Shown one piece after another: positions 43,195 through 52,219 of a DNA stretch of 64,000 bases. The translations under genes and the position numbers were made by a program. This DNA is from Cryobacterium sp. N22. Its GTDB lineage: Bacteria > Actinomycetota > Actinomycetes > Actinomycetales > Microbacteriaceae. The first letter of the stretch is position 1; each line of letters begins with the position of its first letter. The stretch spans positions 210,796 through 274,795 of the forward strand of contig NZ_PJJP01000037.1 in NCBI RefSeq assembly GCF_002929555.1. Reading direction: 5' to 3'. The notes under the pieces are model-generated. The model was not told the origin of the DNA. It did not search any database and saw only the letters and a program-made list of their open reading frames with translations.

Positions 43195-44175
43195 GTGACT
43201 ACCCCGAACTCCAGCACTCCAGCAACACCCGAGACATCCGCTACAGCCGTGATCCCCGCAGCGCCCCTTGAGACCCGCGCGTCGAAGAACCATCGCACCC
43301 GCGTCACCCGCCGCTCAGCCGCCGCGCTCGCGGTGCTTTCCATCGGAGCGATGGTCGGAACAGGATTCGTGCTGGAGCCGGCGATGGCCGCCCAGAACGA
43401 TCGCGCGGAGAAAACCGCGGCCGTCTCGGCCGCGCACACGGAGCAGCTCGAGGCCTACAGCGAGATCAAGCAGGCCCGCGCTGAGAAGGCGGCCACCGAC
43501 ACCATCGCCGGTGCGACACCCGTGATCACCGCGGCCGTGAACAAGGCCGACGCCACGCCGGTGAGCACTCCCGTCGCGATGCTCAATAACCACAAGTACC
43601 TGGCACCGGAGCGTATCTACGAGCTCGTCAGCCAAACCAACGAAGAGCTCCCGCCGCTGCAGGCCGCAACAGCCGAGTTCGACCGCGTCGCCGCCGAGCA
43701 GGCCGCCGCAGAGGCGGCTGCCGCTGCTGCGGCCGCCGAGGCTGCGGCGGCAGCCCAGGAGGCCGCCGAGGCGGAGGCCGCTGCCGCCGCAGAGGCTGCC
43801 CAGGCTGCGCAGGCAGCTAAGGCTGCCCCGAAGGCCAGCACCGCTCCGGCCCCGTCGGCGCCCTCCAACCCGAGCGGCGCTCAGGCTGTCGCCCGCGACA
43901 TGATGGCCGCCAAGTACGGCTGGGGTGCCGACCAGTTCGGTTGCCTCGTGAGCCTGTGGGACAAGGAGTCCGGCTGGAACGTGAACGCGTACAACGCCTC
44001 GAGCGGTGCCACCGGTATTCCGCAGGCGCTGCCCGGCAGCAAGATGGCCACGGCCGGGTCGGACTGGGCGACGAACGCCTCCACGCAGATCTCCTGGGGC
44101 CTGGGCTACATCTCGGGCTCGTACGGCACGCCGTGCGCGGCCTGGGCCAAGTCCGAGTCTGTGGGCTGGTACTAA
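43195..44175 (+). CDS. Secreted lysozyme/transglycosylase-like cell-wall protein
   Basis: A 326-residue exported protein. A long n-region (about 40 residues, ending RTRVTRR) precedes a hydrophobic core and a signal peptidase site near AMA-A (about residue 65). A mid segment (about 165-215) is almost pure Ala/Glu, probably a coiled or extended spacer. The C-terminal 95 residues form a transglycosylase-like domain with Glu in WDKESGWNVNAYN and SGATGIPQALPGSKM. This is the family that cuts peptidoglycan during growth. The GTG at 43195 starts the gene after a weak ribosome site. Confidence 0.85.
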   Translation: MTTPNSSTPATPETSATAVIPAAPLETRASKNHRTRVTRRSAAALAVLSIGAMVGTGFVLEPAMAAQNDRAEKTAAVSAAHTEQLEAYSEIKQARAEKAATDTIAGATPVITAAVNKADATPVSTPVAMLNNHKYLAPERIYELVSQTNEELPPLQAATAEFDRVAAEQAAAEAAAAAAAAEAAAAAQEAAEAEAAAAAEAAQAAQAAKAAPKASTAPAPSAPSNPSGAQAVARDMMAAKYGWGADQFGCLVSLWDKESGWNVNAYNASSGATGIPQALPGSKMATAGSDWATNASTQISWGLGYISGSYGTPCAAWAKSESVGWY

Positions 44176-44201
44176 CCGACCAGGCACTTTCGCCACCTGA
44201 C

Positions 44202-44261
44202 CGGCCCGTGGGCCAGGTTGAGGGAGCTCTGCTCCCTGCACCTGGCCCGCGGGCCGTTTTT
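44202..44261 (+). terminator. Strong intrinsic terminator after the lysozyme-like gene
   Basis: A 17-bp stem (arms 44202-44218 and 44240-44256, one G-U pair) holds a second small hairpin in its loop (AGGGAG 44221-44226 with CTCCCT 44232-44237). Five T residues follow at 44257-44261. Confidence 0.92.
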
Positions 44262-44323
44262 CATGCGGGCGGATCACGCCGGGAGCCCTGCCCAGCACGG
44301 TTCGGCGGGCGTACTCTCGGGGC

Positions 44324-44785
44324 ATGAAACGTGCGTTCGCCTCCGGCCTCGTCTTGGTGCAGATCCTGCTGCTGATAGGTCTTCTTGTCCTGCCGCACGG
44401 CACAGTGTGGCCTGTGAACGGCTTTGTCGTCGCCACCGCCATCGCGCTCATCGCGGTAGGGGTGGCTCTCGCCGTGCAGGGATCCACAACTCTCGGCCCC
44501 GCCATGACGGCCAGCCCGATACCGCGCGATGACGCCCCGCTGGCCACCAACGGGGTCTACGCCGTGGTGCGCAACCCCATCTACACGGGGCTGATGTCGG
44601 GAGGGCTGGGACTGGTCCTGATCGGCTCCTCCCTCATGCACGTCGTGGTGTGGGTGGCGCTGATCGGGCTCCTGGCCGGAAAGACCCGCTGGGAGGAGCA
44701 AATGCTCGTCCAGGAGCATCCCGCGTACTCGGACTACGCGGCCAGGGTCGGCCGGTTTCTGCCGGGTGTCGGTCGGATTCGGTGA
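44324..44785 (+). CDS. Isoprenylcysteine-methyltransferase-like membrane protein
   Basis: A 153-residue integral membrane protein with about four helices and the ICMT/PEMT-type motif [16 protein letters not shown], followed by RWEEQML and the C-terminal [14 protein letters not shown]. These mark SAM-dependent membrane methyltransferases acting on isoprenoid or phospholipid-type substrates; the natural substrate in bacteria is unclear. A single gene; the next gene starts 42 nt later on the same strand. Confidence 0.83.
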   Translation: MKRAFASGLVLVQILLLIGLLVLPHGTVWPVNGFVVATAIALIAVGVALAVQGSTTLGPAMTASPIPRDDAPLATNGVYAVVRNPIYTGLMSGGLGLVLIGSSLMHVVVWVALIGLLAGKTRWEEQMLVQEHPAYSDYAARVGRFLPGVGRIR

Positions 44786-44826
44786 ATGCGGGTATCGATT
44801 CGCCCCCGAAAACCGTTACCCCACAC

Positions 44827-45825
44827 ATGACGACACCGCTCTCCATACTCGACCTCGCCCCCATCGCCCCCGGGCAGACCGTCAGGGAAAGCTTCGCCGC
44901 CAGTGTCGCGCTCGCCCAGACCGCCGAAAAGCACGGGTATGAGCGGGTCTGGTACGCCGAGCACCACAACATGCCCACGATCGCGTCGTCGGCCACCAGC
45001 GTGCTCGTCGGCCACATCGCCTCCCAGACCTCCACCATCCGGCTCGGATCCGGCGGCGTGATGCTGCCCAACCACTCGCCGCTCACCATCGCCGAGCAGT
45101 ACGGCACCCTCGCGGAGCTGTACCCCGGCCGCATCGACCTGGGCCTGGGCCGGGCTCCCGGCAGCGACCAGACCACCGCGAGGGCGATGCGCCGCGACCC
45201 GCGCGCTTCCGACCAGTTTCCCCAGGACGTGATGGAACTGGCCGCGTACCTGCAGGGCGAATCGATCATCCCCGGTGTGCGGGCGGTGCCGGGAGCCGGC
45301 ACCAACGTTCCCCTGTACATCCTGGGCTCTTCCCTCTTCGGCGCCGGCCTCGCGGCCGCGCTCGGCCTGCCGTACGCGTTCGCGTCGCACTTCGCACCCG
45401 ACTCCCTGTTTGAGGCCGTCGCCACCTACCGGCGCGACTTCAGGCCGTCGGCGCAGCTCGCCGAGCCCTACCTGATGGTGGCCGCCAACGTGATCGCGGC
45501 CGACGACGCGGCGGATGCCGGGCAGCAGTTCGAGATCATGCGTCGCTCCAGGGTGCGCAGCATGATCGCCCGCGGACCGGCGTCGCCGGAGTACTCCGAC
45601 GACCAGATCGATGCCTTCCTCACCACCACCGAGGGGCGCCGCCTGGCCGACATGATGCGGTACACGGCCGTGGGCACTCCGGTGGACGTGCGCACCTTCC
45701 TCGACGACCTGACCGCATCCACCCAGGCCGACGAGCTGATCCTCGCGCACGCGTCGCAGCAGATCGGTGACCGGCTGCGCTCCGTGGAGCTGACCGCCGG
45801 GGCCATGATCGGCGTTCCGGCCTAA
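44827..45825 (+). CDS. Luciferase-like (LLM class) flavin-dependent oxidoreductase
   Basis: A 332-residue TIM-barrel monooxygenase-like protein of the LLM family. Landmarks are [53 protein letters not shown] and [11 protein letters not shown]. Cofactor (FMN or F420) and substrate cannot be assigned from sequence. A frame extending upstream to 44650 overlaps the methyltransferase-like gene and is discarded in favour of the ATG at 44827. Confidence 0.9.
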   Translation: MTTPLSILDLAPIAPGQTVRESFAASVALAQTAEKHGYERVWYAEHHNMPTIASSATSVLVGHIASQTSTIRLGSGGVMLPNHSPLTIAEQYGTLAELYPGRIDLGLGRAPGSDQTTARAMRRDPRASDQFPQDVMELAAYLQGESIIPGVRAVPGAGTNVPLYILGSSLFGAGLAAALGLPYAFASHFAPDSLFEAVATYRRDFRPSAQLAEPYLMVAANVIAADDAADAGQQFEIMRRSRVRSMIARGPASPEYSDDQIDAFLTTTEGRRLADMMRYTAVGTPVDVRTFLDDLTASTQADELILAHASQQIGDRLRSVELTAGAMIGVPA

Positions 45826-45896
45826 GCCGACCTGGTGCGGTTCGTGCATTGCAGGCACACTGAAGCCACCCACGGATATGGCAGGAGAGCCTTGTG

Positions 45897-46256
45897 ATGA
45901 CCCCGGATGCCCTCGTGGAGTTCTGCCTCAGCCTGCCCCAGGCCACCGAGACGTTTCCGTTCGGCGAGGAGACCAGCGTGTTCAAGACCAGCGGCAACGG
46001 CAAGATCTTCGCCCTGAGTGCCCTGGCCGGTGACCCACTCACGGTCTCGCTGAAATGCGACCCCGAAGAAGGGCGCGCGCTGCGGGAGGAATTCCCCGGG
46101 CACATCACCCCCGGCTACCACCTCAACAAGAAGCATTGGATCACCATCGTGCTCGACGGGGGCGTGGAGAACGAGCTCGTGGAGCAGCTGCTGCGCGACA
46201 GCCACGCGCTCGTGCGGCCGAAGGTGCCCCGGGCGCCGCGGGGAACCGCTGGGTAA
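45897..46256 (+). CDS. MmcQ/YjbR family DNA-binding-like protein
   Basis: A 119-residue protein with the CyaY-like fold of the MmcQ/YjbR family: EFCLSLPQATETFPFGEE, VFALSAL-like strand (here IFALSAL), LKCDPEEGRALREEFPG and GYHLNKKHWITIVLDG. The family is usually annotated as DNA-binding, but evidence is thin. AGGAG precedes the ATG at 45897 by 9 nt; GTG at 45894 is the alternative. It is convergent with the MFS gene, 14 nt apart. Confidence 0.85.
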   Translation: MTPDALVEFCLSLPQATETFPFGEETSVFKTSGNGKIFALSALAGDPLTVSLKCDPEEGRALREEFPGHITPGYHLNKKHWITIVLDGGVENELVEQLLRDSHALVRPKVPRAPRGTAG

Positions 46257-46270
46257 TCACCGCCAGACCA

Positions 46271-47587
46271 TCACCGCCGCCTGATCCGCCAGCGGCCGGG
46301 ATGTCCGCCTCGCCAATCCCATCTCAATTGATGGCGTCTGGCGAGCACGATCGCGATCGTGACGGCCGCTGCCGCCGGAACGAGGCCGGACACCAGCATG
46401 CCGGTGTGCGCGCCGAAATGTTCGATCAGCCACCCCATCAGCGGGCTGCCGAGAGCCTGCCCGCCCAGCAGAACCAGCACGTAGACCGACATCACCCTGC
46501 CGCGGATTCGCAGGTTCGACGACAGTTGCACGAGCGGGTTGCAGGCCATGAAGAAGAACTGATTGGCCATGCCGGAGGCCACCAGCACGGCCCCGAAGGC
46601 CAGCTGGGTGGGCATGATCCCGAGTGAGGCCTGGATGAGCGCCCACAGGCCGCCGCAGAAGATGACCGTGCGCAGCCGGATGGTGACCCGGCGCGTCGAT
46701 GCCAGCGCACCGACCAGCGCGCCCACCGCCACCAGGGAGTTGAACAGGCCATAGCCGCCCGCGCCGGCAGCGAAGATGTCGCCGGCGAACGCGACGAGCA
46801 GCACGGGCATGTTGAGGGCGAACACCGACAGGAACGACATCATCACCAACGACCAGAGAATGGTGGGCGTCGACGCGACGTAACGGAGCCCCTCGCGCAA
46901 CTGTCCCTTGCTACGTGGCGTCGGCGGCTTTCGATGGAGCGCCGAGGTGTCCAGGAGTACAAGCGCGAGCACGGTGAGTAGGCAGGCGATCCCGTTGATG
47001 GCGAAGGACCAGCCCGCGCCGACGGCCACGATCAGCAGGCCGCTGATCGCCGGGCCCACGAGTCCACCCAGCTGGAATGCCGAAGAGTTGACGGTGATGG
47101 CGTTCCGCAGGAACTGCGGTCCCACCATTTCGTTGACGAAGACCTGCCGGGTGGGGTTGTCGATGACGGTGACGAGCCCGAGCACGAAGGCGATCACCCA
47201 CACCTGCCAAACCTCGACGACATCGCTCAGGGTGAGCACGGCGAGGGTGAGACTGAGCACGGATGCGGCGGACTGCGTGATCATCAGCAGCATCCGTTTG
47301 GAATAGCGGTCGACGACGACCCCGCCGAGGAGGCCGAAGAGGAGCATCGGGGTGAACTGCATGGCCACGGTCACGCCCACCGCAGCGACACTGTCGGTCA
47401 ACTGCAGCACCAGCCAACCCTGGGCGATGCGCTGCATCCAGGTGGCGGTCATGGCGATCACGTTGGAGATCGTGAACAACCTGAAGTTGGGGACGGTGAG
47501 GGAATCCAGGGTGATTCCCCACCGGCGTCGGCCGGGTGGCGGGGGAGGTGGGGTGCTAGTCGACAGGCGGTGCCGCCGTCGATCCAC
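46271..47587 (-). CDS. MFS transporter of the MFS_3 type
   Basis: About 438 residues with 10 to 12 membrane helices. It shows the MFS_3 start TVPNFRLFTISNVIAMTATW followed by MQRIAQGWLVLQLTDSV, and the GVVVDRYSKRMLL loop. The upstream frame is open far into the LacI gene, so the start is uncertain; I place it at the GTG 47587, which overlaps the LacI stop by 32 nt. Cotranscription with LacI is likely. Export of a sugar or intermediate of the uronide route is possible, but nothing in the sequence proves it. Confidence 0.8.
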   Translation of the reverse strand: MDRRRHRLSTSTPPPPPPGRRRWGITLDSLTVPNFRLFTISNVIAMTATWMQRIAQGWLVLQLTDSVAAVGVTVAMQFTPMLLFGLLGGVVVDRYSKRMLLMITQSAASVLSLTLAVLTLSDVVEVWQVWVIAFVLGLVTVIDNPTRQVFVNEMVGPQFLRNAITVNSSAFQLGGLVGPAISGLLIVAVGAGWSFAINGIACLLTVLALVLLDTSALHRKPPTPRSKGQLREGLRYVASTPTILWSLVMMSFLSVFALNMPVLLVAFAGDIFAAGAGGYGLFNSLVAVGALVGALASTRRVTIRLRTVIFCGGLWALIQASLGIMPTQLAFGAVLVASGMANQFFFMACNPLVQLSSNLRIRGRVMSVYVLVLLGGQALGSPLMGWLIEHFGAHTGMLVSGLVPAAAAVTIAIVLARRHQLRWDWRGGHPGRWRIRRR

Positions 47588-48611
47588 GCACGATGAGTTC
47601 CGGTCGCAACAGCACCGACCGGCCCGGCTCACCGTCGGCGAGACCGTGGTGCGAGACGATCTCGGCGATGGCCAGCTGGGCCATCTGGCCGATCGGCTGG
47701 CGCACCGTCGTGAGCGGCGGGTCGTAGAGATCGGCGAGGATGATGTCGTCGAAGCCGACCACCGACACGTCCCGGCCGACCTGGAGCCCCAGGTCGCGCA
47801 GGCCCCGGCAGACACCGAGGGCGGTCATGTCGTTGATGGCCACAACGCCGGTAGGCGGGTTGCCGGCGGCGAAGATCTCGTGGGCGGCTCGGCGGCCCAC
47901 ATCGGCCGCTTCGACGTCACCGAAAGGCGCCTCGTCGGCTCCGGCCCACAGGGTCATATCCGCTACGGCGAGGCCGGCGGCCTCGACGGCAGAGCAGAAC
48001 CCCTGATACCGCCCCGTGCGGTTGACCGAACGGAGCGAGCCGGAGACGAACGTGAGGTTTCGATGGCCGAGGCTCGTGAGGTGGGAGGCAGCCAGATGGC
48101 CGCCCACAACGTTGTTGATGCTGATGCTCACGACGGTGGACGGGTCGTCGGCCTGGGTGGGCCGGTCGAACGTGACCAGGCGTAGGCCCTGCTCGACGAT
48201 GTGGGCCAGGTGATTCAAGGACGGCAGCGATGTGCAGAGCACGATCTCGCGCACTCCGTCGTCCCAGAGCTCCTCGACATAGCGACGCTCACGGACCGGA
48301 TCTCGTTCACTGTTGCACAGCAGAACGTTGTAGCCCTCGGCAAGCGCGGCATGCTCGAGTTCCCTCGCGAATGCTCCCCAGAAGGGGTTGCCCACGGACG
48401 GCACGATGAGGCCGACCGTGCGGGTGCGGCCCGTTCGCAGCTCACGGGCTGCCCGGTTGGGCCGGTAGCCCAGCTGAGTGATCGCTTCGGTGATGCGGTC
48501 CCTCGTGGCGGGCAGCATGCGCTCCGAGCGATCGTTCAGCAGGTTCGATACGGTGCTCGCCGAAACACCGGCGGCCCGGGCGACCTGTTGGATCGTGACC
48601 TTCTCCATCAT
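47556..48611 (-). CDS. LacI-family transcriptional repressor of the oligo-uronide locus
   Basis: A 351-residue LacI/GalR regulator. The helix-turn-helix VTIQQVARAAGVSASTVSNL is followed by a hinge and a type I periplasmic-binding-like ligand domain (TVGLIVPSVGNPFWGAF to VVGFDDIILADLYDPPLTTV). It is divergent from the uronide operon. A shared 13-nt motif lies over both core promoters, which suggests it represses the operon and itself until a uronate-type inducer binds. Starts at 48611 or 48608 (ATGATG) fit the family; 48629 is also in frame. Confidence 0.9.
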   Translation of the reverse strand: MMEKVTIQQVARAAGVSASTVSNLLNDRSERMLPATRDRITEAITQLGYRPNRAARELRTGRTRTVGLIVPSVGNPFWGAFARELEHAALAEGYNVLLCNSERDPVRERRYVEELWDDGVREIVLCTSLPSLNHLAHIVEQGLRLVTFDRPTQADDPSTVVSISINNVVGGHLAASHLTSLGHRNLTFVSGSLRSVNRTGRYQGFCSAVEAAGLAVADMTLWAGADEAPFGDVEAADVGRRAAHEIFAAGNPPTGVVAINDMTALGVCRGLRDLGLQVGRDVSVVGFDDIILADLYDPPLTTVRQPIGQMAQLAIAEIVSHHGLADGEPGRSVLLRPELIVRGSTAAPPVD

Positions 48612-48654
48612 TGTCCGTTCACGTGGCATGGGTCGAAGAGTGGGGGATTTCAGC

Positions 48655-48683
48655 AGTGTAACGATCTACCAACGGGATGGCAA
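48655..48683 (-). promoter_or_regulatory. LacI gene promoter with candidate operator
   Basis: On the minus strand, -35 TTGCCA (48678-48683) and -10 TACACT (48655-48660) are 17 nt apart. The operator-like word TGTAACGATCTAC (plus strand 48657-48669) overlaps the -10 box and spacer. A related GTAACCGGTAC lies just upstream at 48688-48698. Confidence 0.68.
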
Positions 48684-48745
48684 TGCCGTAACCGGTACCC
48701 GACCCGGCCGGGCGGCATGCCCCGCATTGTCACGTTGAGGAATGC

Positions 48746-48789
48746 TTGACGAATCGAAATGCGCCAGTTATGGTCAGTAAATCGTTACA
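48746..48789 (+). promoter_or_regulatory. Uronide-operon promoter with candidate operator
   Basis: -35 TTGACG (48746-48751) and -10 TATGGT (48769-48774) are separated by 17 nt, giving a start near 48781. GTAAATCGTTACA (48777-48789) covers that start and is the inverted form of the motif over the LacI promoter (12 of 13 bases shared). The position is that of a classical repressor site. The leader of about 130 nt to the ATG at 48912 contains a GGCC/GGCC imperfect stem near 48798-48828. Confidence 0.72.
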
Positions 48790-48911
48790 CCAGATTGTTG
48801 GGCCGGCGCCACGAGCATGGCCCCCAATCGCGGTACGACGACGACGAAGACGTCTGAGTTTGCGGCAGCGTCGCCACCAACTAATTCACTCCCCGTGAAG
48901 GGAAATTGCTC

Positions 48912-50282
48912 ATGAACTTTCGGACAGCACGACAGACTTCCACGAGTCAGACGTCCACGAGACCCGCTTCGACACCACACCGCTCCGCCGGGCGGCGCGC
49001 GGCCCTTCGGTACACCGGCCTCGGCACCGCGGCCGTCCTGGCTCTGGCCCTCTCGGCCTGCTCCGCCGAGGACGGGTCGGCGGGCGCCGACTCCGATGCC
49101 GTCAGCGGCGACATCACCCTGCTCACACCCATCTACGAAGGCGCCGCCGGCCAGCGCCTGCTCGAGGATGAACTGCTGCCGCAGTTCTACGAGCAGTACC
49201 CGGACGTGACCGTCACCGTGGACTACACCAACTTCGCCCGGCTGAACGAGAAACTCACCACCGGGGTCGTGTCCGGCCTGGTGCCCGACGTCATGATGAT
49301 GGGTGTCGGCTGGGTCGAGGCCTTCGCCGACAAGGGCGTGCTGGCCAACCTGAGCGAGTCGGGCATCAGCGTCGCCGACCTCGAGAAGTCGACCACCCCG
49401 GAGATCGTGCAGGCCGGCGTCTGGGAGGGCGACGTCTACGGCGTGCCGATCATGCTCGACGCACGCTTCGGCGTTGCCCGCATGGACCTGTTGCGGGAGG
49501 CCGGCTACGACGCCCCGCCCAGCACCTGGGCTGAGCTGGTGGAGATGGCCGAGGCCCTGACCGTGCGCTCAGAGAACGGTGCCCTCGAACGCGCCGGCTT
49601 CGATGTGCTGTCCCTGGACGCCCGCCAGATGTACGAGACCATGCTCTTCTCCTCGGGCGGGTCGCTCTTCAACGACGACAACACGGCGCCGGCGTTCAAC
49701 TCCGCCGAGGGCGTCGAAGCGCTCGAATCCGTGGTCGACCTCATCCACACCAGCAAGGTGGAGGACACCGGGTACTCCTCGACCAAGGAAACCGTCAACC
49801 CCCTGATCAACGGCCGGGCGGCCATGGGCATCGCGCACAACAACCTCTGGACCCAGACCCTGGAGGCCGCCCCCGAACTGCTGCCCGAACTGGAACCCTT
49901 CCTCATCCCCGGGGACGCACCCGGCATGTTCGTCGGCGGCACCCTCGCCACGATGTCGAAGGGCTCCGAGCACCCGGCAGCCGCCCAGGCCCTGCTTGAA
50001 TTCCTCGCCAGCCCCGGACCGGCCCTCGCCGCGAACGAACAGCGTGGCAACATCCCGGCCCTCACCGAACTGCTCGACAGCGAGTACGCCCAGGGCAACC
50101 GGCTGGTTCAGTTCTCGATGGAGAACCTCGACGTGGCCAAACGTGAGGGTGGACCCAGCGAATGGCTCGGACTGCGCGGCGAGATCGCGCCGGCCATCGA
50201 ATCCGCGCTCCTGGCGCAGAAGACACCGAAGCAGGCCCTCGACGACCTCGCCGACGTATTCGCCGGCAAGATGGGCGGTTGA
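48912..50282 (+). CDS. ABC sugar transporter, substrate-binding lipoprotein
   Basis: A 456-residue extracellular solute-binding protein of the family 1 type. A long, basic n-region precedes the hydrophobic core and lipobox LSAC, so it is lipid-anchored outside. Family landmarks are DVMMMGVGWVEAFADKGV, VYGVPIMLDARFGVARMDL and INGRAAMGIAHNNLW. It binds the oligosaccharide delivered to the two permeases. First gene of the operon; the permease gene begins 2 nt after its stop. Ligand by context: acidic oligosaccharides. Confidence 0.9.
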   Translation: MNFRTARQTSTSQTSTRPASTPHRSAGRRAALRYTGLGTAAVLALALSACSAEDGSAGADSDAVSGDITLLTPIYEGAAGQRLLEDELLPQFYEQYPDVTVTVDYTNFARLNEKLTTGVVSGLVPDVMMMGVGWVEAFADKGVLANLSESGISVADLEKSTTPEIVQAGVWEGDVYGVPIMLDARFGVARMDLLREAGYDAPPSTWAELVEMAEALTVRSENGALERAGFDVLSLDARQMYETMLFSSGGSLFNDDNTAPAFNSAEGVEALESVVDLIHTSKVEDTGYSSTKETVNPLINGRAAMGIAHNNLWTQTLEAAPELLPELEPFLIPGDAPGMFVGGTLATMSKGSEHPAAAQALLEFLASPGPALAANEQRGNIPALTELLDSEYAQGNRLVQFSMENLDVAKREGGPSEWLGLRGEIAPAIESALLAQKTPKQALDDLADVFAGKMGG

Positions 50283-50284
50283 CC

Positions 50285-51241
50285 ATGAGCGCGCCCACGC
50301 GCCACGCACCAGCAACCAGCCTCGTACAACCGGCCCGTGCCCTGCAGAGCGCACCCCGGCGGCCCGATCGGTCACGGTCCCAGCGCAAGCTGAGCCGGGC
50401 CGGCTGGCTGATGGTGACGCCCGCCGTCGCCCACATCGGGCTCTGGACCGCGCTGCCGGTGCTCGCGACCTTCGCCCTGAGCCTGACCGACTACAACATC
50501 TTTGACGCCCCGCGCTGGATCGGGATCGACAACTACATCCAGATCTGGAACGACCCCACCTTCCGCCTGGCCACCTGGAACACCGTCGTCTACACCTTCT
50601 GGACGGTGCCGGTGTCGATGGCCATCGCCATGGTCATCGCCGTGGCGCTCAACCAGAACCTCTGGCTGCGCACCTGGTACCGCACCGCATTCTTCCTGCC
50701 GCAGGTGACCGCCACCGTCGCGATCGCCATGGTGTGGCTGTGGATCTACAACCCGCAACAGGGACTCCTCAACGCGGCGCTGTCGGTCATCGGGATTCCC
50801 GGGCAGGCCTGGCTGGCCGACCCGGACTGGTCCCTCTGGGCGGTGATCCTCGTCGGGGCCTGGCAGGGCATCGGCATCAAGATGCTCATCTATATCGCGG
50901 CCCTGCAGAACGTCGACAACAGCCTGTACGAAGCGGCATCCGTGGACGGAGCCTCGGTGGTGCGCAAGTTCTTCGCCATCACACTGCCGATGCTGAAGCC
51001 CGCCACCTTCTTCGTGCTCGTCATCTCGATCATCGGAGCCTTCCAGGTGTTCGACCAGATCTACGTCCTCACCGACGGCGGCCCCGCGAACGCGACCACC
51101 ATGATGACCTACGAGGTCTACCGGTCCGCCTTCCAGAACTTCCAGATGGGCCTCGCCTCGGCGCAGTCCGTGTGCCTGTTCGCCTTCCTGCTCGTGATGA
51201 CCCTGATCAGCCGACGCGCGACCCGAGGTGATGACGAATGA
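50285..51241 (+). CDS. ABC sugar permease 1
   Basis: A 318-residue inner-membrane protein with six helices of the MalF/UgpA type. The cytoplasmic EAA loop is YEAASVDGASVVRKFFAITL. It has an Arg/Ser-rich cytoplasmic N-terminal tail of about 35 residues. It pairs with the next permease, whose gene starts inside its stop codon (4-nt overlap). No ATP-binding subunit is encoded in this operon, so the importer probably shares a general MsmK/UgpC-type ATPase from elsewhere. Confidence 0.9.
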   Translation: MSAPTRHAPATSLVQPARALQSAPRRPDRSRSQRKLSRAGWLMVTPAVAHIGLWTALPVLATFALSLTDYNIFDAPRWIGIDNYIQIWNDPTFRLATWNTVVYTFWTVPVSMAIAMVIAVALNQNLWLRTWYRTAFFLPQVTATVAIAMVWLWIYNPQQGLLNAALSVIGIPGQAWLADPDWSLWAVILVGAWQGIGIKMLIYIAALQNVDNSLYEAASVDGASVVRKFFAITLPMLKPATFFVLVISIIGAFQVFDQIYVLTDGGPANATTMMTYEVYRSAFQNFQMGLASAQSVCLFAFLLVMTLISRRATRGDDE

Positions 51242-52173
51242 GCACCACACGGATGCACCCGGCCACGCCGGGCACGCCCCCGACGGCGACACCGAAGCCG
51301 CGCACCAAGCGGCGGAGGCCGTGGAAGGGCCGCCTGCTGCTGAACGTGATCCTCAGCCTCGGCGCCTTCACCATGGTCATCCCGTTCCTCTGGATGATCG
51401 CAACATCGCTGAAGTCACCCGCTGAACTGGCCCAGTTCCCGCCCACCCTGCTGCCGCAGGTCTGGCAGTGGAGCAACTACAGCGAGGCGCTGCAGGCGGC
51501 ACCGTTCCACCTGTACTTCCGCAACAGCTTCCTGATCTCGGCCGGTCACACCATCATCACCCTGGTGCTGGGCTCGATGGCCGGGTACGCGCTGGCCCGC
51601 ATCCCGTTCCGCGGGCGGGAGTGGGTGTTCATGGGCTTCGTCGCGATGCTGATGATCCCCACGTACACCAAGATCGTGCCGCAGTTCCTGCTGGTGAAGT
51701 TCATGCCCCTCTTCGGCGGCAACGACATCTTCGGCCAGGGCGGCACGGGCTGGCTCAACACCTGGTGGGCACTCATCATCCCCGGCGGCCTCAGCGCCAC
51801 CGCGATCTTCCTGTTCCGGCAGTTCTATCTCTCGCTGCCCCGCGAACTCGAAGAGGCCGCACGGCTCGACGGCCTGAACGAGTTCCGCATCTACGCCCAG
51901 ATCTACACACCGCTGATCAAGCCGGCGCTGGCCACCGTGGCCCTGCTCACCTTCCAGGAGAGCTGGAACAACTTCCTCTGGCCGTTGCTGGTCACCACCA
52001 GGGACGACCTGCGGGTGATCCAGGTCGGGTTGGCGGTCTTCCAGCAACTGGACAGCACCTCGTGGCACTACCTGATGGCCGGCACCACCCTGGCGACCGT
52101 GCCCATGGTCGTGCTGTTCCTCTTCTGCCAGAAGTACTTCATCCAGGGATTCACCCATGCCGGCATCAAATAG
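51238..52173 (+). CDS. ABC sugar permease 2
   Basis: A 311-residue inner-membrane protein with six helices of the MalG/UgpE type. The EAA loop EEAARLDGLNEFRIYAQIYT is clear, as is the FQESWNNFLWPLLVTT segment. Together with permease 1 it forms the channel of the importer. A 46-nt gap separates it from the reductase gene, one of only two junctions in the operon that do not overlap. Confidence 0.9.
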   Translation: MSTTRMHPATPGTPPTATPKPRTKRRRPWKGRLLLNVILSLGAFTMVIPFLWMIATSLKSPAELAQFPPTLLPQVWQWSNYSEALQAAPFHLYFRNSFLISAGHTIITLVLGSMAGYALARIPFRGREWVFMGFVAMLMIPTYTKIVPQFLLVKFMPLFGGNDIFGQGGTGWLNTWWALIIPGGLSATAIFLFRQFYLSLPRELEEAARLDGLNEFRIYAQIYTPLIKPALATVALLTFQESWNNFLWPLLVTTRDDLRVIQVGLAVFQQLDSTSWHYLMAGTTLATVPMVVLFLFCQKYFIQGFTHAGIK

Positions 52174-52219
52174 CCCGGCATCCAGAACGACACCACTACA
52201 CCCCACCAAAGGACTCACC

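Noticed and set aside
47588..47815. MFS gene starting at 47815
   Set aside because: The stretch lies within the LacI gene in another frame and codes Ser/Arg-rich sequence; the family-like part begins near 47560.
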